DNA of 64,000 bases from JANQPX01 sp041398025 (GCA_041398025.1 JAWKVM010000015.1:1-64000); one strand, 5' to 3'; positions 35,314 through 44,380 are shown, numbered from the stretch's first letter. Notes: generated from the sequence alone by a model not told the origin. A program made the numbers and translations.

Positions 35314-36555
35314 CTAGCTGGCGCGCAGGCGCAGCCATCGCGGACCGAGCAGCAGCCAGAAGGCGATCGACATGTTCACGAGATTCCAGGCGATGCCGTT
35401 GAGGAAAGCCGCCTGATAGGATCCGGTGAGGTCAAAAATCTCGCCGGACATCCAGCCGCCGATCGCCATGCCGACCACGGTCGCCATCAGCACCAGGCTG
35501 ACCCGCGCGCCCGCCTCCCTTGCCGGGAAATAGTCGCGCACGATCAGGGCGTAGCTCGGCACGATGCCGCCCTGGGAGAGCCCGAACAGGGCGGAGACCA
35601 GATAGAGCGACACCAGGCCATCGAAGGGGAGATAGAAGAGAAGGGCGAGGCACTGGCCGATCGAGCCGAGGATCAGCGTCCTCAGCCCGCCGATGTGATC
35701 GGCGATCCAGCCGGAGACCAGGCGGCTGACGATGCCCAGCGCCAGCATCAGCGAGAGCATCTCGGCACCGCGCGCCGTGCCATAACCGAGCTCCAGGCAA
35801 TAGGCGACCATGTGCACCTGCGGCATGGACATGGCGATGCAGCAGGCCAGCCCCGCCATCACCAGCAGCGCCTGGAGCATGGCTGGCGAGAGGCCGGCAT
35901 CACCTGCAGGCGCCCTTGGCGCCCGATCGATCAGCCTGCCATCGCGCATCACCGCCCGTCGTCTGAGCGCGAGACTGAGCGGCAGCATGGTGACCAGGCA
36001 GACCATGCCGATCACCATGTGGGTCTGGCGCCAGCCGACCTCGGCGATCAGATGCTCGATCACCGGCGGCCAGACAGCGCCTGCGAGATAATTGCCGCTC
36101 GCCACCAGCGCGATCGCGATGCCGCGCCGCCGCCGGAACCAGAGCGAGATGTCGGCGACCAGCGGCCCGAAACTGACCGCGGCACCCAGCATGCCGATCA
36201 TCACGGCCTGGAGCAGCACGAACTGCCAGTAGGCGGCCGCCTGTGCCGACAGCATGTAGCCGCCGGCCAGCATCAGCCCGCCCATGATCATCAGCGGCAT
36301 CATGCCGAAGCGGTCGGTCATGCGCCCGATCAGGGTGCCGCCCGTGGCGAGGCCGATCATGGTCGCGAGATAGGGCAGCGACGCCCCGCCCCGGTCCAGA
36401 CCGAACTCCAGCTCGATCGCCGGCAGGACCACCACCGACGACCAGATCCCCACCCCGCCGATGGTCGACAGCAGGACCGAAACCAGGAGGCGCCGCCAGG
36501 CGGCGGCACCGTCGATATCACGATCGACGTCGAGGGCGATCGCAGAAGCGGCCAT
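35314..36555 (-). CDS. Major facilitator superfamily transporter
   Basis: About 413 residues with twelve hydrophobic helices in two halves of six. The loop 'GRMTDRFGMMPLMIMGGLML' between helices 2 and 3 is the MFS motif A, and 'GWIADHIGGLRTLILGSIGQ' is its counterpart in the second half. Overall resemblance is to the oxalate/formate antiporter and monocarboxylate-type group ('FGLSQGGIVPSYALIVRDYF'). The ATG at 36555 is preferred over a TTG 33 bases upstream. Substrate and regulation are not evident. It stands alone. Confidence 0.87.
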   Translation of the reverse strand: MAASAIALDVDRDIDGAAAWRRLLVSVLLSTIGGVGIWSSVVVLPAIELEFGLDRGGASLPYLATMIGLATGGTLIGRMTDRFGMMPLMIMGGLMLAGGYMLSAQAAAYWQFVLLQAVMIGMLGAAVSFGPLVADISLWFRRRRGIAIALVASGNYLAGAVWPPVIEHLIAEVGWRQTHMVIGMVCLVTMLPLSLALRRRAVMRDGRLIDRAPRAPAGDAGLSPAMLQALLVMAGLACCIAMSMPQVHMVAYCLELGYGTARGAEMLSLMLALGIVSRLVSGWIADHIGGLRTLILGSIGQCLALLFYLPFDGLVSLYLVSALFGLSQGGIVPSYALIVRDYFPAREAGARVSLVLMATVVGMAIGGWMSGEIFDLTGSYQAAFLNGIAWNLVNMSIAFWLLLGPRWLRLRAS

Positions 36556-36769
36556 GGGCGAAAGCTCGTCTGTCAGGGGTCGGAACAAGACAACGGCAAC
36601 ACCCTACCCTTTAGCCTCCGCCGTCCCTGAATCCTAGAGCGGATCGCCGAAGGCCCGGTCGACGCGCCCTGCATCATCGGGAAAACGTCGCCTGGAGGTT
36701 CAGCCAACATTCGCCCGATCCAGCGTTATTGGTTCATTTCACCGATAACGCAGCGGCCGGCGAAATGAC

Positions 36770-38188
36770 ATGGCTGGGGATGTGTTAGCTCCACACCGGA
36801 CAGCCGGTGTCTGCACCAACCACAGTCCCAACATCGGATCGATCAGCTTGACTTGCACGCTCCGGAACCGACGCGCTCCTGCCGTTTGGGCCGCTTCGAC
36901 GATCGTCACCCTCCTCGCCACCGTGGCGCACGGCCAAACGCCGAAGCCGTCCGCCCCGCAGGCCAAGCTCTGCAGCCCGCCGGGGCAAGAAGGCCAGGTG
37001 TCGGCGCAGGCCCTGCTGGCGTGGCTCCTGGACGAGCCTGTCGTCCGCGACGCCGTGCTCGACGCGAACGGCGACGGCAACACGCTGGTCGGCGAAAAGA
37101 TCCGCGCCCTGACCGAGGACGATTATTGCGCCTCGATCGCCGCGAGCTGCAACGACGAGGAGAAAGCGGCGCTGCAGCGCGCGCGAGAACGGCTTCGAGC
37201 CTTCGCGGCCGGGCAGCCGGGCTACGTGATCGAGCGTCTGGATGCGGCGGGCGTCCCCTCGCCCGTCGGGCCTGGCCAGATCGACGCCCGCGACCTTCTG
37301 GATCAGCGGGGCCAGCAGCTGCGTATTCGCTGCGTGGCCCTGCCGCCGGAGGCGGTGAAGGAGGAGGCCTACTGGCATGAGAATGGCGAGCGCGACGGCG
37401 GCTTTCGTCTCACCGGCGATATCGACAATCTGAGCAAGAGCCGGGGCTCCCTCGGCGCGGTCAAAGCGGCACAGCTCAGCATCACCAGCGATCTGATCGA
37501 GGACGAGACGGCCTACCGCGTGAACGCCGTCGCCGGCTATGCCTTCGAGGTGGCCGGCGGCGATGACGTCACCATCTCGTTCATTCCCTTTCTCGAGGCG
37601 GAGCGGGTCACCAGCGGCGACGAGACCCAGATCGACAAGCTGGGCGCCGGCTTCCAGCAGGCCGCGACCGTCGACTGGCCCTGGACGCTGCGCTCGCAAT
37701 TCGCGGTCACCCCAGTCTACGAGACCGACAGCGACTTCGAGAGCCAGATCGGAACGCTCAAATTCCGCTGGACGCCGGCCCTCGCGCCGGAAACCGGCTT
37801 TCCGCTCGGCTTTTCCCAGGTTTACGGGCCGCTCGATCTGCGCTTCGGCCTCGATTTCCTCGCCGATGCCGGCCGCGTGTTCGATGATGGCGATCAGGGC
37901 AATCTCGAAGGCGAAGGCACCTTCCTCCGGCTCGGCAACCAGGCCTCGATGCAGCTCCGCGGCGCGCCCGAAACCCTGCTGCGTCCCTTCGAGATCCAGA
38001 TATCCAATCGCTATCTCTACAATGTCGACACCAATTTCGAGAACATCAATCAGTTCGACGCGGCGATCGCCTATCTGTTTCCGGGCAAGGAGAACTATCA
38101 GCTCTCTTTCGCCTACAGCAACGGCCGGGACGAGAACTCGCTGGAGCTCTACGAGTTCTGGCAGACCCAGTTCGGCATCCGCTTCTAG
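36770..38188 (+). CDS. Putative outer-membrane beta-barrel protein
   Basis: Up to 472 residues. A signal peptide is centred on 'AVWAASTIVTLLATVAHGQ' (about residues 38-56), so the true start may be the TTG at 36848 rather than the ATG at 36770. Residues about 90-110 contain an EF-hand-like loop 'DANGDGNTLVGE'. From about 215 on, alternating hydrophobic and polar beta-strands dominate, and the protein ends 'YEFWQTQFGIRF'. The terminal Phe is typical of outer-membrane barrels recognised by the BAM machinery. No family could be named. A hairpin follows the stop at once. Confidence 0.7.
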   Translation: MAGDVLAPHRTAGVCTNHSPNIGSISLTCTLRNRRAPAVWAASTIVTLLATVAHGQTPKPSAPQAKLCSPPGQEGQVSAQALLAWLLDEPVVRDAVLDANGDGNTLVGEKIRALTEDDYCASIAASCNDEEKAALQRARERLRAFAAGQPGYVIERLDAAGVPSPVGPGQIDARDLLDQRGQQLRIRCVALPPEAVKEEAYWHENGERDGGFRLTGDIDNLSKSRGSLGAVKAAQLSITSDLIEDETAYRVNAVAGYAFEVAGGDDVTISFIPFLEAERVTSGDETQIDKLGAGFQQAATVDWPWTLRSQFAVTPVYETDSDFESQIGTLKFRWTPALAPETGFPLGFSQVYGPLDLRFGLDFLADAGRVFDDGDQGNLEGEGTFLRLGNQASMQLRGAPETLLRPFEIQISNRYLYNVDTNFENINQFDAAIAYLFPGKENYQLSFAYSNGRDENSLELYEFWQTQFGIRF

Positions 38189-38516
38189 TGCATCGATCCA
38201 AACAAAGCTGATCGCTTTGTTTGGAAAAATTGATGCAAAACCAACAACCTAGTGCAGCAGCTCCTGAAGCTTCTGAGTGTACCGTTGCACTAGGGATGCA
38301 TCGGTCCAGACAGGGCGAGCGGAAATCCGTGTCGACCGGGGTCGGCACACCCCTTGGCAACGCTGCCGGTAAAATATTCTAGGAGAAAAATTCGCATCCC
38401 GTGATCCTCTTAATTGCAAAGACAGTGCAAATCAACTCGATGCATTGCAATACTCTCAATCGTTTTTTAGAAATCACTGAGATGGATCGCGTGATTTATT
38501 GGAGGGAGGAATTGAG
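38189..38516. other. Intergenic region with hairpins and short repeats
   Basis: 328 bases without a gene. It holds a terminator-like hairpin (38198-38224) and a second inverted repeat, CCTAGTGCA (38248-38256) with TGCACTAGG (38286-38294). TGCATCG-TCCA occurs as an imperfect direct repeat at 38189 and 38296. The last 150 bases are AT-rich and probably contain the promoter of the downstream hydrolase gene. Confidence 0.65.
38198..38224. terminator. Perfect hairpin downstream of barrel gene
   Basis: CCAAACAAAGC and GCTTTGTTTGG form a perfect 11-bp stem with loop TGATC, ten bases after the stop codon, followed by AAAAATT. Likely a terminator, though the T tract on the plus strand is poor. Confidence 0.6.
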
Positions 38517-40007
38517 ATGGTGTCTGTTACTGGCGCGATGAGTAGCAATGTTGCACAGCCACTCCCCCCAGGTGTGGCCTCTGCACAAGCGTTCGAAGCC
38601 GCGATGAGCGACGCCCGCGCAGGCGGCGGCAGCTACACCGTGCGTTCCGGCGATACGCTGAGCGGCATCGCCCAGCAAAACGGCGTCGGTCTCGCCGACC
38701 TGATCGCCGCCAATCCGCAGATCGCCGACCCCGACCGCATCCAGGTCGGCCAGGAGATCAACCTTCCCGGCGGTGCAGCGGGCGGCGGAACATCAAACGG
38801 GGGCGGCGTCAGCGGCGGCGGCTCCTCCGGCAGCGTCGGCCCCGTGGGCGGCGATGCCGATATCGACGCTCTGGTGCAGGCAGTGCCCACGAGCATCCGC
38901 AACGCCAGTCCCGATGTCGCCCAGCATATCCAGCGGATCCTGCAGGTCGCGCAGCAGGAAGGGCTTACCCGGGAGCAGACCGCCTACGTGCTCGCCACCG
39001 CGACCCATGAATCCCATCTCGGGCGCTATATGGAGGAGCTGGCTTCGGGCGCCGCCTATGAAGGCCGGCGCGATCTCGGCAACACCCAGCCGGGCGACGG
39101 CGTGCGCTTCAAGGGCCGCGGCTACGTGCAGATCACCGGCCGCGCCAACTACCAGGACTGGTCGAACCGGCTCGGCGTCGATCTGGTGGGCAATCCCGAA
39201 CGGGCCGAAGATCCGGACATCGCCGCCCAGATCCTGGTGCGCGGCATGAAAGACGGCACCTTCACCGGCCGCCGCCTGGACGACTACATCAACGCCTCCG
39301 GCACCGACTTCAGAAACGCCCGGCGGACGGTGAACGGCACCGATCGAGCCGATCTGATCGCAGGCTATGCCCAGGACTTCGACCGCGCGCTCGCAGCAGG
39401 CGGGAACCAGACGGGCACGCCCGCGCCGGCACCATCGACCGGCGGCGAGAGTTCGAACAGCGGCAGCTACACCGTGCGCTCCGGCGATACGCTGAGCGGC
39501 ATCGCCCAGCGAAACGGCGTCAGCCTCGCCGACCTGATCGCCGCCAACCCGCAGATCGCCAATCCCGACCGCATCCAGGTCGGCCAGCAGATCAACCTTC
39601 CCGGTGCTGCCGGGGGCTCGGCCGCTCAGCCGAGCGGCGGCGGCGGCCAGGTCAGCGTCGGCCCCGTGGGCGGCAATGCCGATCTGCAGGTCAAGAGCGG
39701 TGCCAACATCGCCAATCTCGACCCGCGGGTGCGCGATACTTTCGATGACATCGCCGCCGCCTGGGCCGCGGCCGGCGGTCCCACGCCGGTGATCACGTCA
39801 GGCAATGACAGCACCCACAGCCGGGGCTCGCTGCACTACAGCAATCTCGCCGTCGACTTGCGCGCCAACAACATCTCCGATAGCCTCGCGCAGTCGATCG
39901 CCAATGATCTGCAGGCCCGGGTGGGCTCGGATTTCGACGTGATCTTCGAGCGTTTCCCGAGCAATCCCGCCAATGATCACATCCATCTCGAATATGATCC
40001 CAACTAG
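38517..40007 (+). CDS. Composite peptidoglycan hydrolase: LysM, GH19-like, LysM, M15-like
   Basis: 496 residues. LysM1 spans 39-83 and LysM2 317-361, nearly identical to each other. Between them, about 115-285, is a GH19 chitinase/endolysin-like domain with catalytic Glu in 'ATHESHLGRYMEE' and the motif 'GRGYVQITGRANYQ'. The C-terminal part (about 385-496) resembles M15 DD-peptidases: 'HSRGSLHYSNLAVDLR' and 'DHIHLEYDPN' supply possible zinc ligands. GGAGGGAGG precedes the ATG at 38517. No classical signal peptide is present, so export must use another route. Glycan cleavage and peptide cleavage activities are inferred. The next gene overlaps its end. Confidence 0.85.
   Translation: MVSVTGAMSSNVAQPLPPGVASAQAFEAAMSDARAGGGSYTVRSGDTLSGIAQQNGVGLADLIAANPQIADPDRIQVGQEINLPGGAAGGGTSNGGGVSGGGSSGSVGPVGGDADIDALVQAVPTSIRNASPDVAQHIQRILQVAQQEGLTREQTAYVLATATHESHLGRYMEELASGAAYEGRRDLGNTQPGDGVRFKGRGYVQITGRANYQDWSNRLGVDLVGNPERAEDPDIAAQILVRGMKDGTFTGRRLDDYINASGTDFRNARRTVNGTDRADLIAGYAQDFDRALAAGGNQTGTPAPAPSTGGESSNSGSYTVRSGDTLSGIAQRNGVSLADLIAANPQIANPDRIQVGQQINLPGAAGGSAAQPSGGGGQVSVGPVGGNADLQVKSGANIANLDPRVRDTFDDIAAAWAAAGGPTPVITSGNDSTHSRGSLHYSNLAVDLRANNISDSLAQSIANDLQARVGSDFDVIFERFPSNPANDHIHLEYDPN
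38631..38768 (+). repeat. LysM coding repeat, copy 1
   Basis: First of two near-identical 46-codon segments within the hydrolase gene ('SYTVRSGDTLSGIAQ' to 'INLPGG'). The DNA is also highly similar to copy 2, pointing to a recent internal duplication. Confidence 0.85.
39465..39602 (+). repeat. LysM coding repeat, copy 2
   Basis: Second near-identical LysM segment, about 830 bases after copy 1 and separated from it by the GH19-like domain. It differs from copy 1 at only a few residues (QQNGVG to QRNGVS, ADP to ANP, QE to QQ). Confidence 0.85.
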
Positions 40008-40824
40008 CGCGCGCACGGCGAGTCTCTGGCAGATCCTTCTGGCGCTCGGTGTGGGCTGCCCGCCGGCGCTGGCGAGCAGCCTGCCGCCGGCGGTCGCCGG
40101 ACTGGTCGAGCAGAGCCTGCCCGACTATCACCTGTCGGCGTCGGCAGCATCTGTCGCTTTTGGCGACTTCGACGGTGACGGCAGGGACGATGTCGCCCTT
40201 CTCCTGGAGGGTGCTGCGGACTGGCAGCTCGTCGTCTTTCGCCATCAGCAGGACGAGCGCTACAGCACCGACCTGATCGAGCAGTTCCCGGGCAGGGACG
40301 CCGACTTCAAGCAGCACTACCCCGCCCGTGACCTCGCCCTCGATGTCGTTGCGCCGGGTCCCGAGCAGGTGCTCGACGGCATGGTGATCGACCCGGCGGC
40401 GAGCGATGCCGCGGGCCTGGTGCTGCGCCTGCCGCCGAGCGAGGAGGCGGCGCTGCTGTATCGCTGGGATCCTGCCCACCAGCTGTTCGGCACGGCGCGG
40501 CTGCATCTGACGGCGGCGCGGGCGGCAAGCGCCTGCGCCTATGATCCGCAGGCGGACAGGCCCAATCCCTTGGGCATGCGCGCAGCCATCACCCTCGAGG
40601 AGCGGGACGGCAATACCAGCGTCGTCTACGAGCAGTTTCCGGAAAACCTGCCGGGCGAGGTGCCGGCCACGCTTGCCACAAGGCGCGAACTGGTGTTTTA
40701 CGAAACGCCGATCGAGCGGGCGCGCTCCCTCATGCGCGACGATCCGAGCTACTATCGAGAGATGACCGGCGATGACGATCCCGCCGGCTTCGCGGCGGTC
40801 GACGACACCTTTCTTTGTCAATAG
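39994..40824 (+). CDS. Secreted protein with FG-GAP-like motif, overlapping the hydrolase gene
   Basis: About 276 residues. A signal peptide ('LWQILLALGVGCPPALAS') is followed by 'SVAFGDFDGDGRDDVALLLE', the calcium-binding FG-GAP/VCBS repeat motif. No other family is recognised. Residues 100-270 are mixed alpha-beta with a Cys-containing end ('AVDDTFLCQ'). The ATG at 39994 overlaps the hydrolase stop by 14 bases; an alternative start lies at 39973. The tight overlap suggests a function linked to the hydrolase, for example a periplasmic inhibitor or accessory factor. That link is inference. Confidence 0.7.
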   Translation: MIPTSARTASLWQILLALGVGCPPALASSLPPAVAGLVEQSLPDYHLSASAASVAFGDFDGDGRDDVALLLEGAADWQLVVFRHQQDERYSTDLIEQFPGRDADFKQHYPARDLALDVVAPGPEQVLDGMVIDPAASDAAGLVLRLPPSEEAALLYRWDPAHQLFGTARLHLTAARAASACAYDPQADRPNPLGMRAAITLEERDGNTSVVYEQFPENLPGEVPATLATRRELVFYETPIERARSLMRDDPSYYREMTGDDDPAGFAAVDDTFLCQ

Positions 40825-40854
40825 CCATCGTCCCGCACGGCGGCTTGCCTGGGA

Positions 40855-42096
40855 TCAGGCAGCGCCGGTGCCGCTGGCAGCCTTGGGCGTTGGTGCCTGG
40901 ACGATGCCCGGCTCCAGCGGCCGCCGTTCGGCGACGGACCGATAGACGGTCTCGAGGCGCTTGCCGATGCTCGGCCAGTTGAACAGGCGGGTGACGGTCT
41001 CGATGCCGCGTTCGCCCTGGCGCTTGAGCGCGTCCTTGTCGGCGAGCATGGCGAGCGCCTGGCTGGCGAAGCGTTCGGCATCGACCGGCTCGACCTTGCC
41101 GGCGCCCGCGGCCTCGATCTCGTTGTGGATGTTGACCTTGTCGGAGATCAGAACCGGCAGGCCGGAGGCCATGGCCTCGATCACGGCGATGCCGAAATTC
41201 TCGCTGAACGACGGCAGCACGAACAGGTCGGCATCGGTCAGGGCGCCGAGCTTCGCCTCGCCGACCAGCATGCCGGTGAAGGTGGTTTTCCCGAGCACGC
41301 CCTCGGCCTCGAGCCAGGCCTCGACCTTGGGCTTGAGCGCGTCATTGTCGGGGCCGGCGATCACCAGATGCACGTCGTCCCGCTGGCGCGCGATCCGACC
41401 GAACGCCTTGGCGAGAACGTCGAGACCCTTCTTGAAGTTGATGCGGCCGAGAAACAGCAGAATGGCCTTGTCCCGGGTCTCGGGAAACCGCGCGCGGAAC
41501 GTGCCGCGCGGCGGCAGCGGCCGGTAGTCCTCGATATTGAGGCCGAGCGGCGCGACGAAACCGGGCCGGCCGAAGCTGTAGGGAGCGGCGAGGTCGCGCT
41601 CGTCTGTGGTGGTGAAATGAACGGCGGCCGCCCGCTTGAACATGCGGTCCTGATAGAGCCACTCGACCACGCGCTTGCGCCCGCGATGGCGCGGATAGAT
41701 GTAGGGATCGAGGGTGCCGTGCGGGCGAAGGATCAGCGGGACGCCGTGGCGATGCGCGAAAAAGCCCGCGGCCAGCGTCGTGAACAGATAGAGCGAATGC
41801 ACGTGCACGACATCGAATTTTTTCAGATTTTCATTCAGCGCCCTGGCGAACGGGCGGGAGATTCGAAAATAGTCGGGCGGCAGATCGACCGGGAAGGTGT
41901 GCACGGTGATATCGGTGCGTCGACCGGAAAGTGCGGCCACCGAGGGTTCGACATAGCCGCCGAAGCCGTCATAGTTGGTGGTGAAGATCTCGACGTGATG
42001 ACCGAGATCGGCGAGCGCCATCGACATCTCGCCGCAGGCCTTGGCCGGTCCGCCATAGCGCGCGGACATGGTCGGGATCACATGCAATATGCGCAT
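40855..42096 (-). CDS. Glycosyltransferase family 4
   Basis: 413 residues of the GT-B fold. N-terminal 'RILHVIPTMSARYGGPAKAC' is the acceptor-domain start. C-terminal 'LLFLGRINFKKGLDVLAKAF', 'VIAGPDN' and 'LPSFSENFGIAVIEAMASGL' (the EX7E-type nucleotide-sugar motif) are diagnostic of retaining GT4 enzymes. The ATG at 42096 gives the expected N-terminus; upstream in-frame codons add 49 non-conserved residues. A role in exopolysaccharide or lipopolysaccharide assembly is likely given the GT2 gene and beta-helix protein nearby. Donor and acceptor sugars unknown. Confidence 0.9.
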   Translation of the reverse strand: MRILHVIPTMSARYGGPAKACGEMSMALADLGHHVEIFTTNYDGFGGYVEPSVAALSGRRTDITVHTFPVDLPPDYFRISRPFARALNENLKKFDVVHVHSLYLFTTLAAGFFAHRHGVPLILRPHGTLDPYIYPRHRGRKRVVEWLYQDRMFKRAAAVHFTTTDERDLAAPYSFGRPGFVAPLGLNIEDYRPLPPRGTFRARFPETRDKAILLFLGRINFKKGLDVLAKAFGRIARQRDDVHLVIAGPDNDALKPKVEAWLEAEGVLGKTTFTGMLVGEAKLGALTDADLFVLPSFSENFGIAVIEAMASGLPVLISDKVNIHNEIEAAGAGKVEPVDAERFASQALAMLADKDALKRQGERGIETVTRLFNWPSIGKRLETVYRSVAERRPLEPGIVQAPTPKAASGTGAA

Positions 42097-42529
42097 CAAA
42101 TCCTGTCTCGGCTGCCCTCTGCAAGGCCTTGGGGTCTCTCGATCCCCGGACCTCACGATCGATAACGGCGTTGCAGAAGCGCCAGGTGCGCCGTTCGGTC
42201 GCCTGTGGCGTGAAATTACAAAGGCCATGGCCCGAATCGACACCCCCGGCCGTCGGCCAGGGCAGCGCTCTCTTCACATGGGTTCGACTTTTACGATCAG
42301 CTTGAACCCGGCAACAAACGCTCTGATAGTTCAGGCTCAGGCCGGCTGCAAGGCGTTCCCGCTGATTTTTCAAGAATTTCGCGTCAAAGTTACAATGGCA
42401 AGTGACGCAACCTCAAGTTTTCATCTCATTGCATGACGCTATGCCGCCATGGTCGCCGGCCGCGAGGCGGCAGGCCGGGACGCACCCGTCCGCGCCCGCC
42501 CGCCGCCGCTGCCCGAAACCGCCCGACGT
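42097..42529. other. Intergenic region upstream of the GT4 gene
   Basis: 433 bases between the GT4 start and the 3' end of the beta-helix gene, both on the minus strand. No convincing gene, RNA or repeat is seen. It presumably carries the GT4 promoter. Confidence 0.5.
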
Positions 42530-44233
42530 CTATAGAAAAGGGCTGTTGCTCCTGAACTTCCAGCCGCCGCTGTCCTGGGTCAGGAGATAGTAGTTGTCCG
42601 AGCCGTTATCGGTGAGCGTGCAGGCGGTGTGCACGCGGCCGAACAGGCCGATATTGCTGCCGTCCAGGATGATCGCCGGCTGCGCCTGCGAGAAGCTGGA
42701 GATCAGGTCGAGACCGTTCACGCGGTAGCCCCGCCCCTTGAAGCGCACCGGCGGGCTGGTGACATTGCCGCTTTCGCCGCGCACCTGCAGATAACCGATC
42801 GCCCCCGACACCGCATTGACATGCACGATGTCCTCGCCGACCGGCATGGTGGTGGACTGCGGGCTTTCCGAATAGAAGGCGTCGACCACCGGGCCGATGT
42901 TTTCCTTTCGGGTCAGGCTCTCGACCGCGTAGAGATGGAGTGCGGCGACCGCGCCGTAGCTGTCCACCCGTCCGATATGCAGGTTCTCGGTGTTGGTGAG
43001 CGAGATCGGGCAGCGCCCGGCATAGTGGGTCAGCCGGTCGATGGTGATGCCGTCGGGCGCGTATTCGCCGGCGAAGGAGGAGGCGCCGTAGACGTAGATT
43101 CCGCCGCTGCCATTGCTGGTGATGTCGATCGCGGCGCCGCCCGAGGTGGTCGAGAGCTGGAAGCTGGTGCTGTTGCGGTTGACCACATGGTAGACCTGGA
43201 AGCGGTTCAGACCGCCCGGCATCGCTCCGGTGGCGGTGTGTGCGGCCACGAACAGGGTCTGGCCGTTCTGGAACGGATTCGTGCCATTCGCCACGGTCAG
43301 GCGGTCGGTGCTGCTCGAAACCGTGACCCGGCGCGACCAGGGCAGGCTGTCGGTGATGCCGTAGTGAGCGCCCTCGATCCAGATGTTCTCATACGTCCAG
43401 CCATAGTGGTTGGCGCCGTGATGGATGAAGCCGCAGCCGTGATTGGCATGCTTGGTCGAGACGTTGACCACGCAATTGCGCACCACGCCGAAGCTGTGCA
43501 GCCAGGCGGCGTTGATGCCGGGATCGCCCGTCGCCGTGGGCACGAAACTGGTGGTGTAGGCGATGCAGCAGGGCCCGACCGCGAGACCTGCGGTGGTGCA
43601 GCGGTTGAAGCCGGTGGTGAGGTTCGGGCTGCCGGTTCCCGTGTTCAAGCGGAAGCCGAGATTTTCGTAGACGTGAACCTTGACGAAGCGGTCCTGCACC
43701 GCGGCGCCGCCCGGATCGGTGATGCGGAAAATGTCCTGCCCGGAGGTGCGGCCGATCAGGGTCGTGGCCCAGGGGCTGGCGCCTTGAAACTTGATGGCGC
43801 GGTTGTGCGGGACATTCAACCTATTGACGGAATAATTGCCAGGCGGCAAATAGACGACGCCGTTGTTCGCGGTCGCGTCGATTGCCGCCTGGATGGCCGC
43901 CGTGTCGTTGGTCGTGCCGTCGCCGGTCGCGTTGAACGGCGCAGATTTGACGTTGGTGGTGCCGTTGCTGCTGCCGGAGGAGACGACCGGCAAGTCACTG
44001 AGCGCCACGCTGCGAAAGGAGCCGTCGGTCTGCTCGACGGCGACCTTGGCCGTGTTGGCGGGGCTGGGTTGCTGAGGAAGTGCGGTAATGGTGACGTCGC
44101 CGGTCTGGCCGAGAATGCTCTTGTTCTGCAGCGCCTCGATCTCGGCCTTGGCGGCCTGGAGATTGTCCCTGAGGTCGCTTTTGACGGCGGGGACACCGTC
44201 CAGAGGCTTGGTCGGATCGATGGCACTTACCAT
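42530..44233 (-). CDS. Tailspike-like right-handed beta-helix protein (pectate lyase superfamily)
   Basis: 567 residues. The N-terminus 'MVSAIDPTKPLDGVPAVKSD' and 'LQAAKAEIEALQNK' resembles the virion-attachment/coiled-coil start of phage tail fibres. The segment 'NATGDGTTNDTAAIQAAIDA' followed by 'GVVYLPPGNYSV' is the hallmark of pectate-lyase-superfamily beta-helices (PF12708 type), found in tailspikes and exopolysaccharide-degrading or modifying enzymes. Repetitive beta-strand rungs fill the rest. No signal peptide is visible. It lies between two glycosyltransferase genes with no other phage gene, so a polysaccharide-related role is plausible. Confidence 0.8.
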   Translation of the reverse strand: MVSAIDPTKPLDGVPAVKSDLRDNLQAAKAEIEALQNKSILGQTGDVTITALPQQPSPANTAKVAVEQTDGSFRSVALSDLPVVSSGSSNGTTNVKSAPFNATGDGTTNDTAAIQAAIDATANNGVVYLPPGNYSVNRLNVPHNRAIKFQGASPWATTLIGRTSGQDIFRITDPGGAAVQDRFVKVHVYENLGFRLNTGTGSPNLTTGFNRCTTAGLAVGPCCIAYTTSFVPTATGDPGINAAWLHSFGVVRNCVVNVSTKHANHGCGFIHHGANHYGWTYENIWIEGAHYGITDSLPWSRRVTVSSSTDRLTVANGTNPFQNGQTLFVAAHTATGAMPGGLNRFQVYHVVNRNSTSFQLSTTSGGAAIDITSNGSGGIYVYGASSFAGEYAPDGITIDRLTHYAGRCPISLTNTENLHIGRVDSYGAVAALHLYAVESLTRKENIGPVVDAFYSESPQSTTMPVGEDIVHVNAVSGAIGYLQVRGESGNVTSPPVRFKGRGYRVNGLDLISSFSQAQPAIILDGSNIGLFGRVHTACTLTDNGSDNYYLLTQDSGGWKFRSNSPFL

Positions 44234-44380
44234 GGGGCGAAGTCCACTTTTCTCTGGAGAGGAGCGAGTATTTTGGGACTAATATCCTATTACTAGGCTT
44301 CTTGTCAATATGAAGCTCAACTTTCGCGATGGTTTGGTCTGCGTGGTCGGGGGAGACGACCGCCTCATGGGAAAGCGAGC

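Noticed and set aside
35695..36630. 311-codon plus-strand frame over the MFS gene
   Set aside because: Shadow of the transporter; His/Gln/Arg-rich and without a ribosome-binding site.
38631..39602. Direct repeats considered as a CRISPR or tandem array
   Set aside because: The two copies are 46-codon LysM domains in a coding frame, only two in number, with a long enzyme domain between them.
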